A DNA stretch of 64,000 nucleotides from Burkholderiales bacterium JOSHI_001 (GCA_000244995.1 CM001438.1:3930090-3994089); one strand, 5' to 3'. Positions 17,217 to 26,621 are shown, counted from the first letter of the stretch. Notes: generated from the letters alone by a model not told the origin. Numbers and translations: made by a program.

Positions 17217-18038
17217 GTGAGCGCTTCTTCGCTGGTGGAAGTGGCCTGGGGCGCGCGCCGCGTGCGGGTGGAATACCGCTGGCTGGCGCCTGAGCACCAA
17301 GGCGCGCCGCTGATCGTGTTCCTGCACGAAGGCCTGGGTTCGCTGGCCATGTGGAAGGACTTCCCGGCGCAGTTGTGCGCTGCGGTCGGCGCGCGCGGCC
17401 TGGTGTATTCACGCCCGGGTTACGGACGCAGCACGCCGCGTGCTGCGGACGAACGCTGGGGCCTGGACTTCATGCACCAGCAGGCCCACCAGGTGCTGCC
17501 GGCGCTGCTGGAGGCGCTGGACCTGAATACCGCCGCCCACCCGCCCTGGCTGTTCGGCCACAGCGACGGCGGCTCCATCGCGCTGCTGCACGCGGCGAAG
17601 TTTCCGACGCAGGTGGCCGGCGTGGTGGCGATGGCACCGCATGTGTTCGTCGAGCCGGTCACCACCGCCAGCATCCAGCAGGCCCGCGCCACCTATCGGG
17701 ACACCGATTTGCGCCAGCGCCTGGCCCGCTACCACGACGACCCCGACTCGGCCTTCTGGGGCTGGAACGACATCTGGCTGCACCCCGAGTTCCCGCACTG
17801 GAACATCGAGGCCGATCTGGCCCCCATCCGCTGCCCGGTGCTGGCCCTGCAAGGCGTTGACGACGAGTACGGCACGCTGGAACAGATCGAGCGCATCGCC
17901 CAGCGCGTACCCACCACCCAATGCCGCGCCCTGCCCCAATGCGGCCACTCGCCACACCGGGATCAACCCGATGCCGTGCTGCACGCCGTGGCCCAGTTCA
18001 TGGGGCAACATCCACCCGTGCCGGCCCCGGCCCGCTGA
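17217..18038 (+). CDS. Alpha/beta-hydrolase
   Basis: A 273-residue alpha/beta-hydrolase starting at GTG, 8 bases after the ligase stop. The fold shows the oxyanion HEGLGS motif, the nucleophile elbow GHSDGG and a catalytic histidine in CGHSPHRDQP. Such hydrolases sit next to benzoate-CoA ligase in several aerobic benzoyl-CoA clusters, where a role in hydrolysing stray CoA thioesters or ring-cleavage products has been proposed. The substrate is not evident from sequence. Confidence 0.85.
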   Translation: MSASSLVEVAWGARRVRVEYRWLAPEHQGAPLIVFLHEGLGSLAMWKDFPAQLCAAVGARGLVYSRPGYGRSTPRAADERWGLDFMHQQAHQVLPALLEALDLNTAAHPPWLFGHSDGGSIALLHAAKFPTQVAGVVAMAPHVFVEPVTTASIQQARATYRDTDLRQRLARYHDDPDSAFWGWNDIWLHPEFPHWNIEADLAPIRCPVLALQGVDDEYGTLEQIERIAQRVPTTQCRALPQCGHSPHRDQPDAVLHAVAQFMGQHPPVPAPAR

Positions 18039-18078
18039 ACCCTTCTTCTTCCCATAGCCCCCAAGGAGACATGCCCCC

Positions 18079-19254
18079 ATGAACACGCCGCGTCGCACCG
18101 CCCTGGCCGCCTGCCTGGCCGCTGGCCTGCTGGCCGCCACCCCGTTGGCGCAAGCCCAGAACACCGGCAAGCTGAAGGTGGGCCTGATGCTGCCCTACAC
18201 CGGCACCTTCGCCGCGCTGGGGGTGGCCATCGAGAACGGCTTTCGCCTCTACCTGGCCGAGCAGGGCGGCAAGATCGCCGGCCGCGAGGTGGAATTCAGC
18301 AAGGTGGACGACGAGTCCGACCCGTCCAAGGCGATCGACAACGTGAACAAGCTGGTCAAGCGCGACCAGGTGGACGTGCTGGTGGGCACGGTGCACTCCG
18401 GGGTGGCCATGGCCATGGCCAAGGTGGCCAAGGAAACCGGCACCCTGCTGGTGGTGCCCAACGCGGGCGCCGACGCGGTGACCGGTGCCATGTGCGCGCC
18501 CAACATCGTGCGCAGCAGCTTTTCCAACTGGCAGCCGGGTTACGCCATGGGCGAGGTCATGGCCAAGAAGGGCCACAAGAAGGCCGTCACCATCACCTGG
18601 AAATACGCCGCGGGCGATGAATCGGTGAAGGGCTTCCGCGAGGCCTTTGAAAAGGGCGGCGGCACGGTGATGAAGGAACTGAACCTGCCCTTCCCCGGCG
18701 TGGAGTTCCAGGCCCTGCTGACCGAAATCGCGTCGCTGAAACCCGACGCGGTGTACACCTTCTTCGCCGGTGGCGGCGCGGTGAAGTTCGTCAAGGACTA
18801 CGACGCCGCGGGCCTGAAGAAGAACATCCCGCTGTACGGCGCCGGCTTCCTGACCGACGGCACCCTGGAAGCACAAGGCGCTTCGGCCGATGGCCTGTTC
18901 ACCGCGCTGCACTACGGCGACAGCCTGGACAACGCCAAGGACAAGGCCTTCCGCCTGGCCTATGCCAAGACCTACAAGCTGCAGCCCGACGTGTACGCCG
19001 TGCAGGGCTACGACGCGGCCCAGATCCTGGCCACCGGCCTGGGAGCGGTGAAAGGCGACACCAGCAAGAAGGCCGACTTCGCCGCCGCGGTGCAGAAGGC
19101 CCGCATCGACAGCCCGCGCGGCGCCTTCATGCTGGGCAAGAGCGGCAACCCGGTGCAGGACATCTACCTGCGCCAGGTGGTGGGCAAGGAGAACAAGGTG
19201 GTGGGTGTGGCCTCCAAGGCCTTGGCCGACCCCGGCCGAGGATGCCGCATGTGA
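18079..19254 (+). CDS. ABC transporter substrate-binding protein, aromatic/branched-chain type
   Basis: A 391-residue periplasmic type-I binding protein (LivJ/HmgB family) with a signal peptide ending APLAQAQ-like (TPLAQAQN). The family hallmarks KVGLMLPYTGTFAALG and DDESDPSKAIDNV are clear. It heads a full five-gene importer set. Placement between benzoate-CoA ligase and feruloyl-CoA synthase suggests the ligand is an aromatic acid rather than leucine. AGGAG lies 9 bases upstream of the ATG. Confidence 0.9.
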   Translation: MNTPRRTALAACLAAGLLAATPLAQAQNTGKLKVGLMLPYTGTFAALGVAIENGFRLYLAEQGGKIAGREVEFSKVDDESDPSKAIDNVNKLVKRDQVDVLVGTVHSGVAMAMAKVAKETGTLLVVPNAGADAVTGAMCAPNIVRSSFSNWQPGYAMGEVMAKKGHKKAVTITWKYAAGDESVKGFREAFEKGGGTVMKELNLPFPGVEFQALLTEIASLKPDAVYTFFAGGGAVKFVKDYDAAGLKKNIPLYGAGFLTDGTLEAQGASADGLFTALHYGDSLDNAKDKAFRLAYAKTYKLQPDVYAVQGYDAAQILATGLGAVKGDTSKKADFAAAVQKARIDSPRGAFMLGKSGNPVQDIYLRQVVGKENKVVGVASKALADPGRGCRM

Positions 19255-19294
19255 CCTGGAGCCCGGCCGCCTGGCGGCCACCCCCAAGGGGTTG

Positions 19295-19328
19295 CACCCC
19301 AGGACCGGGAAACCCGGATCCTGGGGTG
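19295..19328 (+). other. Strong intercistronic hairpin between binding protein and permease
   Basis: CACCCCAGGA-CCGGG and CCCGGATCCTGGGGTG pair with one bulged T around an AAA loop, giving a 15-bp stem. It lies 41 bases after the binding-protein stop and has no T run. Such hairpins often protect the upstream mRNA segment and let the binding protein be made in excess over the membrane genes. Confidence 0.55.
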
Positions 19329-19407
19329 ATCGCTAACCGGTATCGCCCCTGGCCGCGTTGCGGCCTGTCCCAAAGGGACTTTGTACGCCTGACTGCTTCG
19401 AACACTT

Positions 19408-20289
19408 GTGGACGCCGCTACCTTTCTCATCCAGTGCCTGAACTCCCTGCAGTACGGGCTGCTGCTGTTCCTGGTCGCTTCGGGGCTGACGCTGATCTTC
19501 GGGATCATGGGCGTCATCAACCTGGCGCACGGCAGCTTCTACATGATCGGGGCCTACATGGCCTATGCGCTGGCGCCCTGGGTGGCGCAGCACCTGGGCG
19601 GCGGCTTCTTCGTCACGCTGGTGCTGGGCGGGGTGCTGGCCGTGCTGCTGGGCTATGTGCTGGAGTGGGCCTTCTTCAGCTTCCTTTACGAGCGTGAACA
19701 CCTGCAGCAGGTGCTGATGACCTACGGCCTGATTTTGGTGTTCGAAGAATTGCGCAGCATCCTGGTGGGCGACGACGTGCATGGCGTGCAGCCGCCGCCG
19801 TCACTGGCCGGCAGCATCGCCCTGGGCGACATGATGAGCTACCCGGTCTACCGCCTTTTCATCAGCGGGGTGTGCCTCGCGCTGGCCGCGCTGATGTGGT
19901 GGGTGCTCACGCGCACCCGCCTGGGCATGACCATCCGCGCCGGGGCCAGCAACCGAGAGATGGTGCAGTCGCTGGGCATCGACATCCAGTTCCTCTACCG
20001 CGTGGTGTTCGCCGCCGGCGTGGCCATCGCGGTGCTGGCGGGCATGGTGGCGGCGCCGGTGTCCAGCGTGTACCCGGGCATGGGCAACCAGGTGCTGATC
20101 ATCTGCTTTGTGGTGGTGGTCATCGGCGGCATCGGCTCCATCCGGGGCGCGCTGCTGGCCGCCTTGCTGATCGGCTTTGTCGACACCTTCGGCAAGGTGG
20201 TGTTCCCTCAGGCCGCCGGCGTGCTGGTGTACGTGATGATGGCGCTGATCCTGCTGTGGAAGCCGGCCGGGCTGTTCAAGGCCGCATGA
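19408..20289 (+). CDS. Branched-chain-type ABC permease, LivH-like
   Basis: A 293-residue inner-membrane permease with the LivH signature LTLIFGIMGVINLAHGSFYM at its N-terminus and about eight spans. The start is GTG (MDAATFLIQCL). It is separated from the binding-protein gene by 153 bp with a hairpin, and its stop forms an ATGA with the next permease gene. Forms the translocation channel with the LivM-like protein. Confidence 0.92.
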   Translation: MDAATFLIQCLNSLQYGLLLFLVASGLTLIFGIMGVINLAHGSFYMIGAYMAYALAPWVAQHLGGGFFVTLVLGGVLAVLLGYVLEWAFFSFLYEREHLQQVLMTYGLILVFEELRSILVGDDVHGVQPPPSLAGSIALGDMMSYPVYRLFISGVCLALAALMWWVLTRTRLGMTIRAGASNREMVQSLGIDIQFLYRVVFAAGVAIAVLAGMVAAPVSSVYPGMGNQVLIICFVVVVIGGIGSIRGALLAALLIGFVDTFGKVVFPQAAGVLVYVMMALILLWKPAGLFKAA

Positions 20290-21272
20290 TGGACAAGCTG
20301 CGTTCGCACCTGCCCGAACTGATCGGCCTGGCGCTGCTGGCCCTGTGGCCGCTGTCGGCCGGCAACTTCGGCGTGGACCTGGTGGGCAAGATCATGATCT
20401 TCGCCATCTTCGCGCTCAGCCTGGAACTGCTGGTGGGTGCCACCGGGCTGGTGTGTTTCGGCCAGGCCGCCTTCTTCGGCGTGGGCGCCTATGCCGCGGT
20501 GCTGCTCACGCCCGCCTCCGGAGACCCGGCCTCGGTGTTCTGGATCCTGCCGGCCGCCGTGTTGCTGGCCATGGCCTATGCCCTGTTCGTCGGTGCGCTG
20601 TCGCTGCGCACCCAGGGCGTGTACTTCATCATGGTCACGCTGGCCTTCGCGCAGATGGCCTACTACGTGGCGCACGACACGCCGCTGGGCGGCGGCAGCG
20701 ACGGCATCTACCTCACGGCCAAGCCGTTGGCGGCCATTGGCTCACTCGTGCTGGCCGACCTGGACAAGCCGCTGCCCTTCTACTACTTCACCCTTTTCTG
20801 CCTGGCAGCGGCCTACCTGAAGCTGGCGCTGCTGCTGCGCTCGCGCTTCGGGCGTGCGCTGGCCGGCATCAAGGCGAACGAGCAGCGCATGCGCGCCACC
20901 GGCTTTTCCACCTACCCCTACAAGCTGGCGGCCTTTGCCGTCAGCGGCGCGCTGGCCGGGCTGGCGGGCTTCCTGTTCGCGGTGAAGGACGGGGTGGTGA
21001 ACCCCGAACTGCTGTCCTGGCACTTCAGTGGCGCGGTGCTCATCATGATCATCCTGGGTGGCCTGGGCCACCTGCGCGGCGCAGTGATCGGCGCCTTCGC
21101 CTTCACGCTGCTGCAGGAATTCTTCAAGTCCGAGGGCCTGTTCGGCGCCTGGTCCAAGCACTGGCTGCTGGGCATGGGCCTGGCCATCATTGCCTGCGTG
21201 GCGCTGCTGCCGCAGGGCCTGGTGGGGCTGCCCATGCTGTGGAAGAAGCGGCTCGCCGGAGGCAACGAATGA
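20286..21272 (+). CDS. Branched-chain-type ABC permease, LivM-like
   Basis: A 328-residue permease with the LivM hallmarks FALSLELLVGATGLVCFGQAA-type loop near residue 45 and GGLGHLRGAVIGA near the C-terminus. It starts in an ATGA overlap with the livH-like gene and ends in an ATGA overlap with the ATPase gene, showing strict co-translation. Pairs with the LivH-like protein in the membrane. Confidence 0.92.
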   Translation: MMDKLRSHLPELIGLALLALWPLSAGNFGVDLVGKIMIFAIFALSLELLVGATGLVCFGQAAFFGVGAYAAVLLTPASGDPASVFWILPAAVLLAMAYALFVGALSLRTQGVYFIMVTLAFAQMAYYVAHDTPLGGGSDGIYLTAKPLAAIGSLVLADLDKPLPFYYFTLFCLAAAYLKLALLLRSRFGRALAGIKANEQRMRATGFSTYPYKLAAFAVSGALAGLAGFLFAVKDGVVNPELLSWHFSGAVLIMIILGGLGHLRGAVIGAFAFTLLQEFFKSEGLFGAWSKHWLLGMGLAIIACVALLPQGLVGLPMLWKKRLAGGNE

Positions 21273-22027
21273 ACCCCGTGCTGCTGAAAGCCACCGCGCT
21301 GACCCGCCGCTTCGGTGGCCTGGTGGCGGTGGACAGCGTTTCGCTCGAACTGCAACAGGGCCAGGTGCACGCGGTCATCGGCACCAATGGCGCGGGCAAG
21401 AGCACGCTGGTGAACATCCTGTCGGGTGAACTGCCGGCGTCCAGCGGCCAGGTGGAACTGGCGGGCCAGGACGTCACCACCTGGTCGCAGCCTCGCCGCG
21501 CCCGCGCCGGCCTGGGCCGCAGCTACCAGCGCAACACCATCTTCCCCGGCTTCAGCGTGTTCGAGAACTGCCGCCTGGCCGCCCAGGCCCGCTTCCAGAA
21601 ACCTTGGGCCTGGTGGCAGGCCGCCGTGGGCTGCCCGGACAGCGGCGCCGCCGCCATGCAGGCCGCCCAGCGCGCCGGGCTGTCGGACGCGCTGCAGCGC
21701 CCCGCCGGCACCTTGAGCCACGGCCAGAAGCGCCAGTTGGAAATTGCCATGTGCCTGGCCACCGCGCCCCAGGTGCTGCTGCTGGACGAGCCCCTGGCCG
21801 GCATGGGCGCCGAAGAAACCGAACGCATGCTGGCCCTGCTGGCCGAACTGAAAACCAGCCACGCGGTGCTGCTGATCGAACACGACATGGATGCGGTGTT
21901 CCGCATCGCCGACCGCATCACCGTGATGGTGAACGGCGCGGTGATTGCCAGTGACACCCCCGCGGCAGTGCGCTCCAGCCCGCAGGTGCAGGCCGCCTAC
22001 CTGGGTGAACACGTGGTGCCGGCATGA
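21269..22027 (+). CDS. ABC transporter ATP-binding protein, LivG-like
   Basis: A 252-residue ABC ATPase with Walker A GTNGAGKST, the LivG-type SYQRNTIFPGFSVFEN loop, the ABC signature LSHGQKRQLEIAM and Walker B LLLDEPLAG. It drives the importer together with the LivF-like ATPase. The signature has a histidine (LSHGQ), common in LivG proteins. Followed by a hairpin-rich 76-bp gap before livF. Confidence 0.92.
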   Translation: MNPVLLKATALTRRFGGLVAVDSVSLELQQGQVHAVIGTNGAGKSTLVNILSGELPASSGQVELAGQDVTTWSQPRRARAGLGRSYQRNTIFPGFSVFENCRLAAQARFQKPWAWWQAAVGCPDSGAAAMQAAQRAGLSDALQRPAGTLSHGQKRQLEIAMCLATAPQVLLLDEPLAGMGAEETERMLALLAELKTSHAVLLIEHDMDAVFRIADRITVMVNGAVIASDTPAAVRSSPQVQAAYLGEHVVPA

Positions 22028-22103
22028 GCACCCCCGCACGGCCGCTCCGAAGGGGGTGCTGCATCCCGCTTGGCGGGACCGCGCGCAGCGCGAGGGTGCA
22101 GAC
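22027..22103 (+). repeat. Three-hairpin GC repeat between livG- and livF-like genes
   Basis: AGCACCCCC pairs with GGGGGTGCT (22027-22060, 16-nt loop), TCCCGC-TTG-GCGGGA follows (22064-22078), then CGCGC-A-GCGCG. The whole intercistronic gap is palindromic, consistent with a REP-type element inserted at an operon junction. Confidence 0.5.
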
Positions 22104-22814
22104 ATGAGCGAAGCCTTCATTGAAGTCACCGGCCTGCAGGCCTGGTACGGCAGCAGCCACATCCTGCACGGGGTGGACATCGCCATCCAGCGCGGTGAAA
22201 CCGTGGGCCTGCTGGGCCGCAACGGCATGGGCAAGAGCACGCTCATCCGCACCCTGCTGGGCCATGTGGTTCAGCGCCAGGGCCGCATCACCATCGATGG
22301 CCGGGACTGCTCCAAGGCACGCCCTCACGAAGTGGCGCGTGCCGGCGTGGGTTACGTGCCCGAGGGCCGCGGCGTGTTCCCCAATTTGAGCGTGCGCGAA
22401 AACCTGCTCATGGCCGCGCGCCCCGGCCGCCAGGGCCAGCGCGACTGGACCTATGAACGCGTGCTGGACACCTTTCCGCGCCTGTCCGAACGCCTGGGCC
22501 ACGGGGGCGGGCAGCTCTCGGGCGGTGAACAGCAGATGCTGGCCATCGGCCGCACGCTGATGACCCACCCCGACCTGATCATCCTGGACGAAGCCACCGA
22601 AGGCCTGGCGCCGCTGATCGTGGCCGAGATCTGGCGCGTGATCGGGCAGATCCGCGGCAGCGGCATCGCCACGCTGATCGTGGACCGCGACTACCGCCGC
22701 GTGGCCAACCACAGCGACCGCCTGGTGGTGCTGCAAAAAGGCCGCGTGGTGCTGGCCGGCGACAGCAACAGCCTGCGCGACAGCGCCGAACTGGCCGGCT
22801 TCCTGGGTGTGTAG
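22104..22814 (+). CDS. ABC transporter ATP-binding protein, LivF-like
   Basis: A 236-residue ABC ATPase with Walker A GRNGMGKST, the LivF-specific GYVPEGRGVFPNLSVRENL, signature LSGGEQQMLAIGR and Walker B LIILDEATEGL. Last transporter gene; 27 bases separate it from feruloyl-CoA synthase, which has its own AGGAG ribosome-binding site. The start was set at MSEAFIEVTGLQAWYG because upstream residues in frame come from the repeat. Confidence 0.92.
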   Translation: MSEAFIEVTGLQAWYGSSHILHGVDIAIQRGETVGLLGRNGMGKSTLIRTLLGHVVQRQGRITIDGRDCSKARPHEVARAGVGYVPEGRGVFPNLSVRENLLMAARPGRQGQRDWTYERVLDTFPRLSERLGHGGGQLSGGEQQMLAIGRTLMTHPDLIILDEATEGLAPLIVAEIWRVIGQIRGSGIATLIVDRDYRRVANHSDRLVVLQKGRVVLAGDSNSLRDSAELAGFLGV

Positions 22815-22841
22815 GCCACAAGGCCCCAGAAGGAGACGACG

Positions 22842-24662
22842 ATGAACCCCCGCCTTTTCAACGACCCCTCGTCCCTGGCGCCGCCGCGCGCCGAGCGCGA
22901 GAACCTGCCCGGCGGCGGCTTCGTGCTGCGCCACCCCGAGCCCTTGCAGCCCTACACCCGCTGCGTGGGCGCCTGGCTGGAACATTGGGCCGTCACCACG
23001 CCACACGCCCCCTTCCTGGCCGAGCGGGATGCAGCCACCCCGGACGGCTGGCGCCGCGTCTCCTACGGCCAGGCCCGCGCGCTGGTGGGCGGCCTGGCCC
23101 AGGCGCTGCTGAACCTGCCACTGCCGGCCGACAAGCCGGTGGTGGTGCTGTCGGACAACAGCATCGACCACGCCCTGCTGGCGCTGGCCGCCATGCATGT
23201 GGGCCGGCCGATCTGCACCGTGTCCAGCGCCTACTGCCGGCTGACCAAGGACCACGCCAAGGTCTGCAGCATCCTGGACACGCTGGACCCGGCCCTGGTG
23301 TACGCCGCCGACCCGGCCGTGTACGGCCCGGCCATCACGTCCTGGGGCGCCGCCAAGCGCGGCGTGCCGGTGGTGTTTTCCACCAACGCGGCGCAGTTCC
23401 CCGGCGCCCTGTCCTTCGGCAGCCTGCTGGACACCGCCGAAACCCCGGCCGTGATGCAGCACTACTACGTCATCCGCCCGGACGACACCGCCAAGCTGCT
23501 GCTCACCAGCGGCTCCACCGGCACACCCAAGGTGGCGATCAACAGCCACCGCATGCTCACCGCCAACCAGCAGCAGATGACGCAGTTGTGGCCCTTCCTC
23601 ACCCGACACCCGCTGCGCCTGCTGGAATGGCTGCCCTGGAGCCACACCTTCGGCGCCAACCACAACTTCAACATGGTGCTGGCCCATGGCGGCAGCCTGA
23701 CCATCGACGACGGCCGACCGGCTCCGGGCCTGATCGACAGGACGGTGAAGAACCTGCGGGAGGTGAAACCCAACTTCTACTTCAACGTGCCGCGCGGCTT
23801 CGACATGCTGCTGCCCTACCTGGAGCAGGACGAAGGCTTCGCGCGCGATTTCTTCAGCGGCCTGGAAGGCATCTTCTACGCCGGTGCAGCCCTGCCGCAA
23901 AGCCTGTGGGAACGCCTGGAGGGCGTGGCCAAGCGGGTGCGCGGCCCTGACCGGCCGGTGTGGTTCACCAGTAGCTGGGGCGCCACCGAAACCGCGCCCG
24001 CGGTCACCAGCGTGTACTGGCGCATCGAGCGCGCCGGCTGCATCGGTGGGCCCCTACCCGGGGTGGAGCTGAAGTTCGTGCCCAACGGCGGCAAGCTGGA
24101 GCTGCGCATCCGCGGCCCCAACGTCTTCCCCGGCTACCGCAATGCGCCCGAGCTCACCGCCAAGGCCTTCGACGACGAGGGCTACTACCTCATCGGCGAC
24201 GCCGGCCGGCTGGTGGACGAGGCCCAGCCGGAGAAGGGCGTGGTCTTCGACGGCCGCGTGGCCGAGGACTTCAAGCTGATGAGCGGCACCTGGGTGAACG
24301 TGGGCACGCTGCGCACCAAGGCCGTGACGGCGCTGAACCCGCTGGCCGCCGATGTGGTGGTGACCGGCCACGACCGCGAGGAAGTGGGCCTGTTGATCTT
24401 CCCCACGCCGGCCTCGCAGGGCATGGGCACCGAGGACCTGGCGCGTGAAGTGCGGGTGCGCCTGGAAGCCCTGCGCGGCGAAGGCGGCGGCAGCTCGCAA
24501 ACGCCCACCCGCGCCATGGTGCTGGCCGAGCCGCCCAGCGTGGACGCGGGCGAGATCACCGACAAGGGCTACATCAACCAGCGCGCGGTGCTGGCGCGGC
24601 GCAACAGCGATGTGATCGCGCTGTACAGCAACATCCCCGACCCGCGCGTGGTGCGCTTGTAG
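22842..24662 (+). CDS. Feruloyl-CoA synthase
   Basis: A 606-residue acyl-adenylating enzyme of the feruloyl-CoA synthase type, longer than most ANL ligases as expected. Motifs: P-loop [46 protein letters not shown], and the characteristic [19 protein letters not shown]. The C-terminal lysine region [13 protein letters not shown] matches this family. It activates ferulate and related hydroxycinnamates for side-chain shortening. The partner enoyl-CoA hydratase/lyase is not adjacent. It shares the operon with benzoate-CoA ligase and the importer. Confidence 0.88.
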   Translation: MNPRLFNDPSSLAPPRAERENLPGGGFVLRHPEPLQPYTRCVGAWLEHWAVTTPHAPFLAERDAATPDGWRRVSYGQARALVGGLAQALLNLPLPADKPVVVLSDNSIDHALLALAAMHVGRPICTVSSAYCRLTKDHAKVCSILDTLDPALVYAADPAVYGPAITSWGAAKRGVPVVFSTNAAQFPGALSFGSLLDTAETPAVMQHYYVIRPDDTAKLLLTSGSTGTPKVAINSHRMLTANQQQMTQLWPFLTRHPLRLLEWLPWSHTFGANHNFNMVLAHGGSLTIDDGRPAPGLIDRTVKNLREVKPNFYFNVPRGFDMLLPYLEQDEGFARDFFSGLEGIFYAGAALPQSLWERLEGVAKRVRGPDRPVWFTSSWGATETAPAVTSVYWRIERAGCIGGPLPGVELKFVPNGGKLELRIRGPNVFPGYRNAPELTAKAFDDEGYYLIGDAGRLVDEAQPEKGVVFDGRVAEDFKLMSGTWVNVGTLRTKAVTALNPLAADVVVTGHDREEVGLLIFPTPASQGMGTEDLAREVRVRLEALRGEGGGSSQTPTRAMVLAEPPSVDAGEITDKGYINQRAVLARRNSDVIALYSNIPDPRVVRL

Positions 24663-24693
24663 GCGCAGCCACGGCCATGGGCAGAATGCGCGC

Positions 24694-25296
24694 ATGCGCC
24701 TGCCCCGTTTCTGCCTGCCCCCTGGGTCTCGACTTCGGCCATGGGTCGCTCTGGCCCTGGCCTTGAACCTGGTGCCCGCAGCGGCCCTGGGCCAGACCGA
24801 ACCCGCGCCCACAGCGCCCACCCACCAGGTGCAATTGTTGGCCTGGCGGGGCCCGGTGCCCACCGACTGGCTCCCGCAGGCGCCCAGCAGCCGCTTCCGG
24901 CTGGCGCAGTTCGTGGTGCCGGGCGCGGCGGGGGCGGCCGATGGCGAGGTCGTGGTGTTCCACTTCGGCCGCGGCCAGGGCGGGCCGGTGCAGGCCAACA
25001 TCGAACGCTGGGTGTCGCAGTTCAGCCGCGACGACGGGCAGACGGTGGTGCCCCAGGTGCAGCAGCTGAAGGTGCAGCAGCTGCCGCTGACCGTGGTGGA
25101 ACTGGAGGGCCGCTACGCCCGCGGCGTGGGCATGGGCCCGGTGGGCGAAGCCCGTGCCGGCCAGACCCTGCTGGCCGCGCTGTTGGAAACGCCGGAAGGC
25201 AACATCACCTTCCAGTTGCATGGCGACAGCGCCACGGTGCAACGGCACCGCGCTGGCCTGATGGCGCTGCTGCAGGGCCTGCGGGCCGATCGCTAG
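24694..25296 (+). CDS. Secreted protein of unknown function
   Basis: A 200-residue protein with a signal peptide (hydrophobic residues about 16-33, cleavage after AAALGQ). The mature part is a compact mixed alpha/beta sequence with a repeated QQLKVQQLPLTVVELEG stretch and no cysteine or motif I recognise. It follows feruloyl-CoA synthase by 31 bases and its stop overlaps the convergent small ORF by 4 bases. It may be the last gene of the aromatic operon or an independent periplasmic protein. Confidence 0.65.
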   Translation: MRLPRFCLPPGSRLRPWVALALALNLVPAAALGQTEPAPTAPTHQVQLLAWRGPVPTDWLPQAPSSRFRLAQFVVPGAAGAADGEVVVFHFGRGQGGPVQANIERWVSQFSRDDGQTVVPQVQQLKVQQLPLTVVELEGRYARGVGMGPVGEARAGQTLLAALLETPEGNITFQLHGDSATVQRHRAGLMALLQGLRADR

Positions 25297-25490
25297 TCCT
25301 CGAAAAAGCAGTCCTCGTCCAGGGTCGCCTGCTGCACGCCGGGGCCGGTCGCCCCAGCGTGCGTCAGCGCCGGCCACTGGCGTCCCATCACCACCACCAG
25401 CAGCACCAGCAGCAGCACCGCCAGCACCTGGTCAGGGCTGATGCGCAGGGGACGAGAGGGTCTGCGAAGCGCGGCACACAGCTTGGGCAT
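25293..25490 (-). CDS. Small single-span membrane protein after diheme cytochrome
   Basis: A 65-residue ORF with one strongly hydrophobic span (about residues 22-36, QVLAVLLLVLLVVVM) and an acidic C-terminus ending DEDCFFED with a lone cysteine. A GGAG lies 7 bases before its ATG and 18 bases separate it from the diheme cytochrome gene. In related SHP clusters this position holds a cytochrome b, so it could be a substitute membrane anchor or an unrelated peptide. Function unknown. Confidence 0.5.
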   Translation of the reverse strand: MPKLCAALRRPSRPLRISPDQVLAVLLLVLLVVVMGRQWPALTHAGATGPGVQQATLDEDCFFED

Positions 25491-25508
25491 CGTCGAACTC
25501 CCTGGGCG

Positions 25509-26024
25509 TCAGTCGTGCCAGCCGCGGCGCTGCCGCGCATCCAGGCCGGCGGGGAACTTCAGGTGGTCGTCGTCGAACTGGCCACGGTCGGCGCCGCCAT
25601 GGCAGGCACCGCAGTTCGCAGGGCTTTTCACGCTGGCCAGCTTCCACACCGACGCATCCAGCCCGCCGTGCTTGCGGTCGAACCAGGCCGACCGGGTCAG
25701 GCGGTCCTGCGGCGGCTCTTCGCGCACCCGCTTGTAGGTGCCGGCGTTGGCCTGAAGCCAGCCGTCGATCTGCTTCGTGGTGGCGGCGTCCAGCGAAGCG
25801 TCGGAGCCGTAGTGCTTGTCCAGGCTGTTCATGATGCGCTGCCAGGACCGGGCCGGCAGCAGGCCCGGCGGGTAGGCCACATGGCAGGACGCGCATTCCT
25901 GCGTGTACACAGGGGGCATGTTGGCCGGCATCTGCCGGCCGCCGTCGGCCTGGGCCGCACCGGCGGCCAGCAGGCCCAGCGTTGCGGCCAGCGCCCAGCG
26001 AAGTGAATGGAGTTGGCGGGTCAT
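25509..26024 (-). CDS. Diheme cytochrome c (DHC)
   Basis: A 171-residue periplasmic cytochrome: signal peptide ending GAAQA, then two c-type haem sites, ECASCH near residue 45 and NCGACH near 138. The spacing and flanking PARSWQRIMNSLDKHYGSDA match the diheme cytochrome partner of sphaeroides haem protein. It would pass electrons to SHP. Located 33 bases downstream of the SHP gene on the same strand. Confidence 0.88.
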   Translation of the reverse strand: MTRQLHSLRWALAATLGLLAAGAAQADGGRQMPANMPPVYTQECASCHVAYPPGLLPARSWQRIMNSLDKHYGSDASLDAATTKQIDGWLQANAGTYKRVREEPPQDRLTRSAWFDRKHGGLDASVWKLASVKSPANCGACHGGADRGQFDDDHLKFPAGLDARQRRGWHD

Positions 26025-26057
26025 GAGGGAGTCCAGTTCAAGGCCAAGGGGCGGGGT

Positions 26058-26498
26058 TCAGGGCTTCAGGCTGATCAGGTAGGCCAGCACGTCGGCCTTT
26101 TCCAGCGGGCTGCACTCGCGCTGCACCACGTCCTTGCAATTGCGGCGGAACCACTTTTCAACCCGCGCGCTGTCGGTGAAGACACGCGGGTTCACGGCCG
26201 GCGCCATGGGATCGATGGGCTTGCCGGTGCTGGCGTGCTTGCCCGCGCCGGTGGGTGGCTTGCCATGGCAGGTGGCGCAGGACCACTCGCCACCATGCGG
26301 GGTGGTGAAGAAGCTGCGTCCGCGCTCGGCCTGCGCGGGCGCCCCGGCCAGGGCGCTGAAGCGCTCCAACTGCTGGGCGGGCGTGGTGTCGGCGGCCTGC
26401 GCACTGGCCGCAGCCCAGGCCAGGGCCGCGGTGGCCAGGAACGCAGTCACAGGGCGCGCCGGTCGGCGCCAGGGGGTGAACAAGGAGCAGGATTTCAT
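26058..26498 (-). CDS. Sphaeroides haem protein (SHP, DUF1924)
   Basis: A 146-residue exported monohaem cytochrome c. After a signal peptide (ending ASAQA) it carries the haem site SCATCHG within GEWSCATCH, then the family segment KPIDPMAPAVNPRVFTDSARVEKWFRRNC with a disulfide-capable cysteine pair near the C-terminus. SHP proteins bind oxygen and NO transiently; their physiological job is unsettled. The ATG at 26498 has a GGAAGG ribosome-binding site; a further ATG lies 27 bases upstream. Confidence 0.88.
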   Translation of the reverse strand: MKSCSLFTPWRRPARPVTAFLATAALAWAAASAQAADTTPAQQLERFSALAGAPAQAERGRSFFTTPHGGEWSCATCHGKPPTGAGKHASTGKPIDPMAPAVNPRVFTDSARVEKWFRRNCKDVVQRECSPLEKADVLAYLISLKP

Positions 26499-26581
26499 CG
26501 CAAGCCTTCCGTTGAAGACCGTCATCAGCGGTCGATGGGGGCATTCTTCGAAAGCGCGCTTGAACCCAAGCTGAAGGACCT

Positions 26582-26597
26582 GTTCATCTGCGGTTCA
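26582..26597 (+). promoter_or_regulatory. Direct repeat GTTCA-N6-GTTCA, candidate response-regulator box
   Basis: Two copies of GTTCA start 11 bp apart, one helical turn, between the divergent SHP and PepSY operons. This geometry is typical for OmpR/QseB-family dimers, and such a regulator is encoded just downstream, so autoregulation and control of the cytochromes are plausible. Confidence 0.4.
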
Positions 26598-26621
26598 GGC
26601 GGCTGCACCGACAATCCCGCC

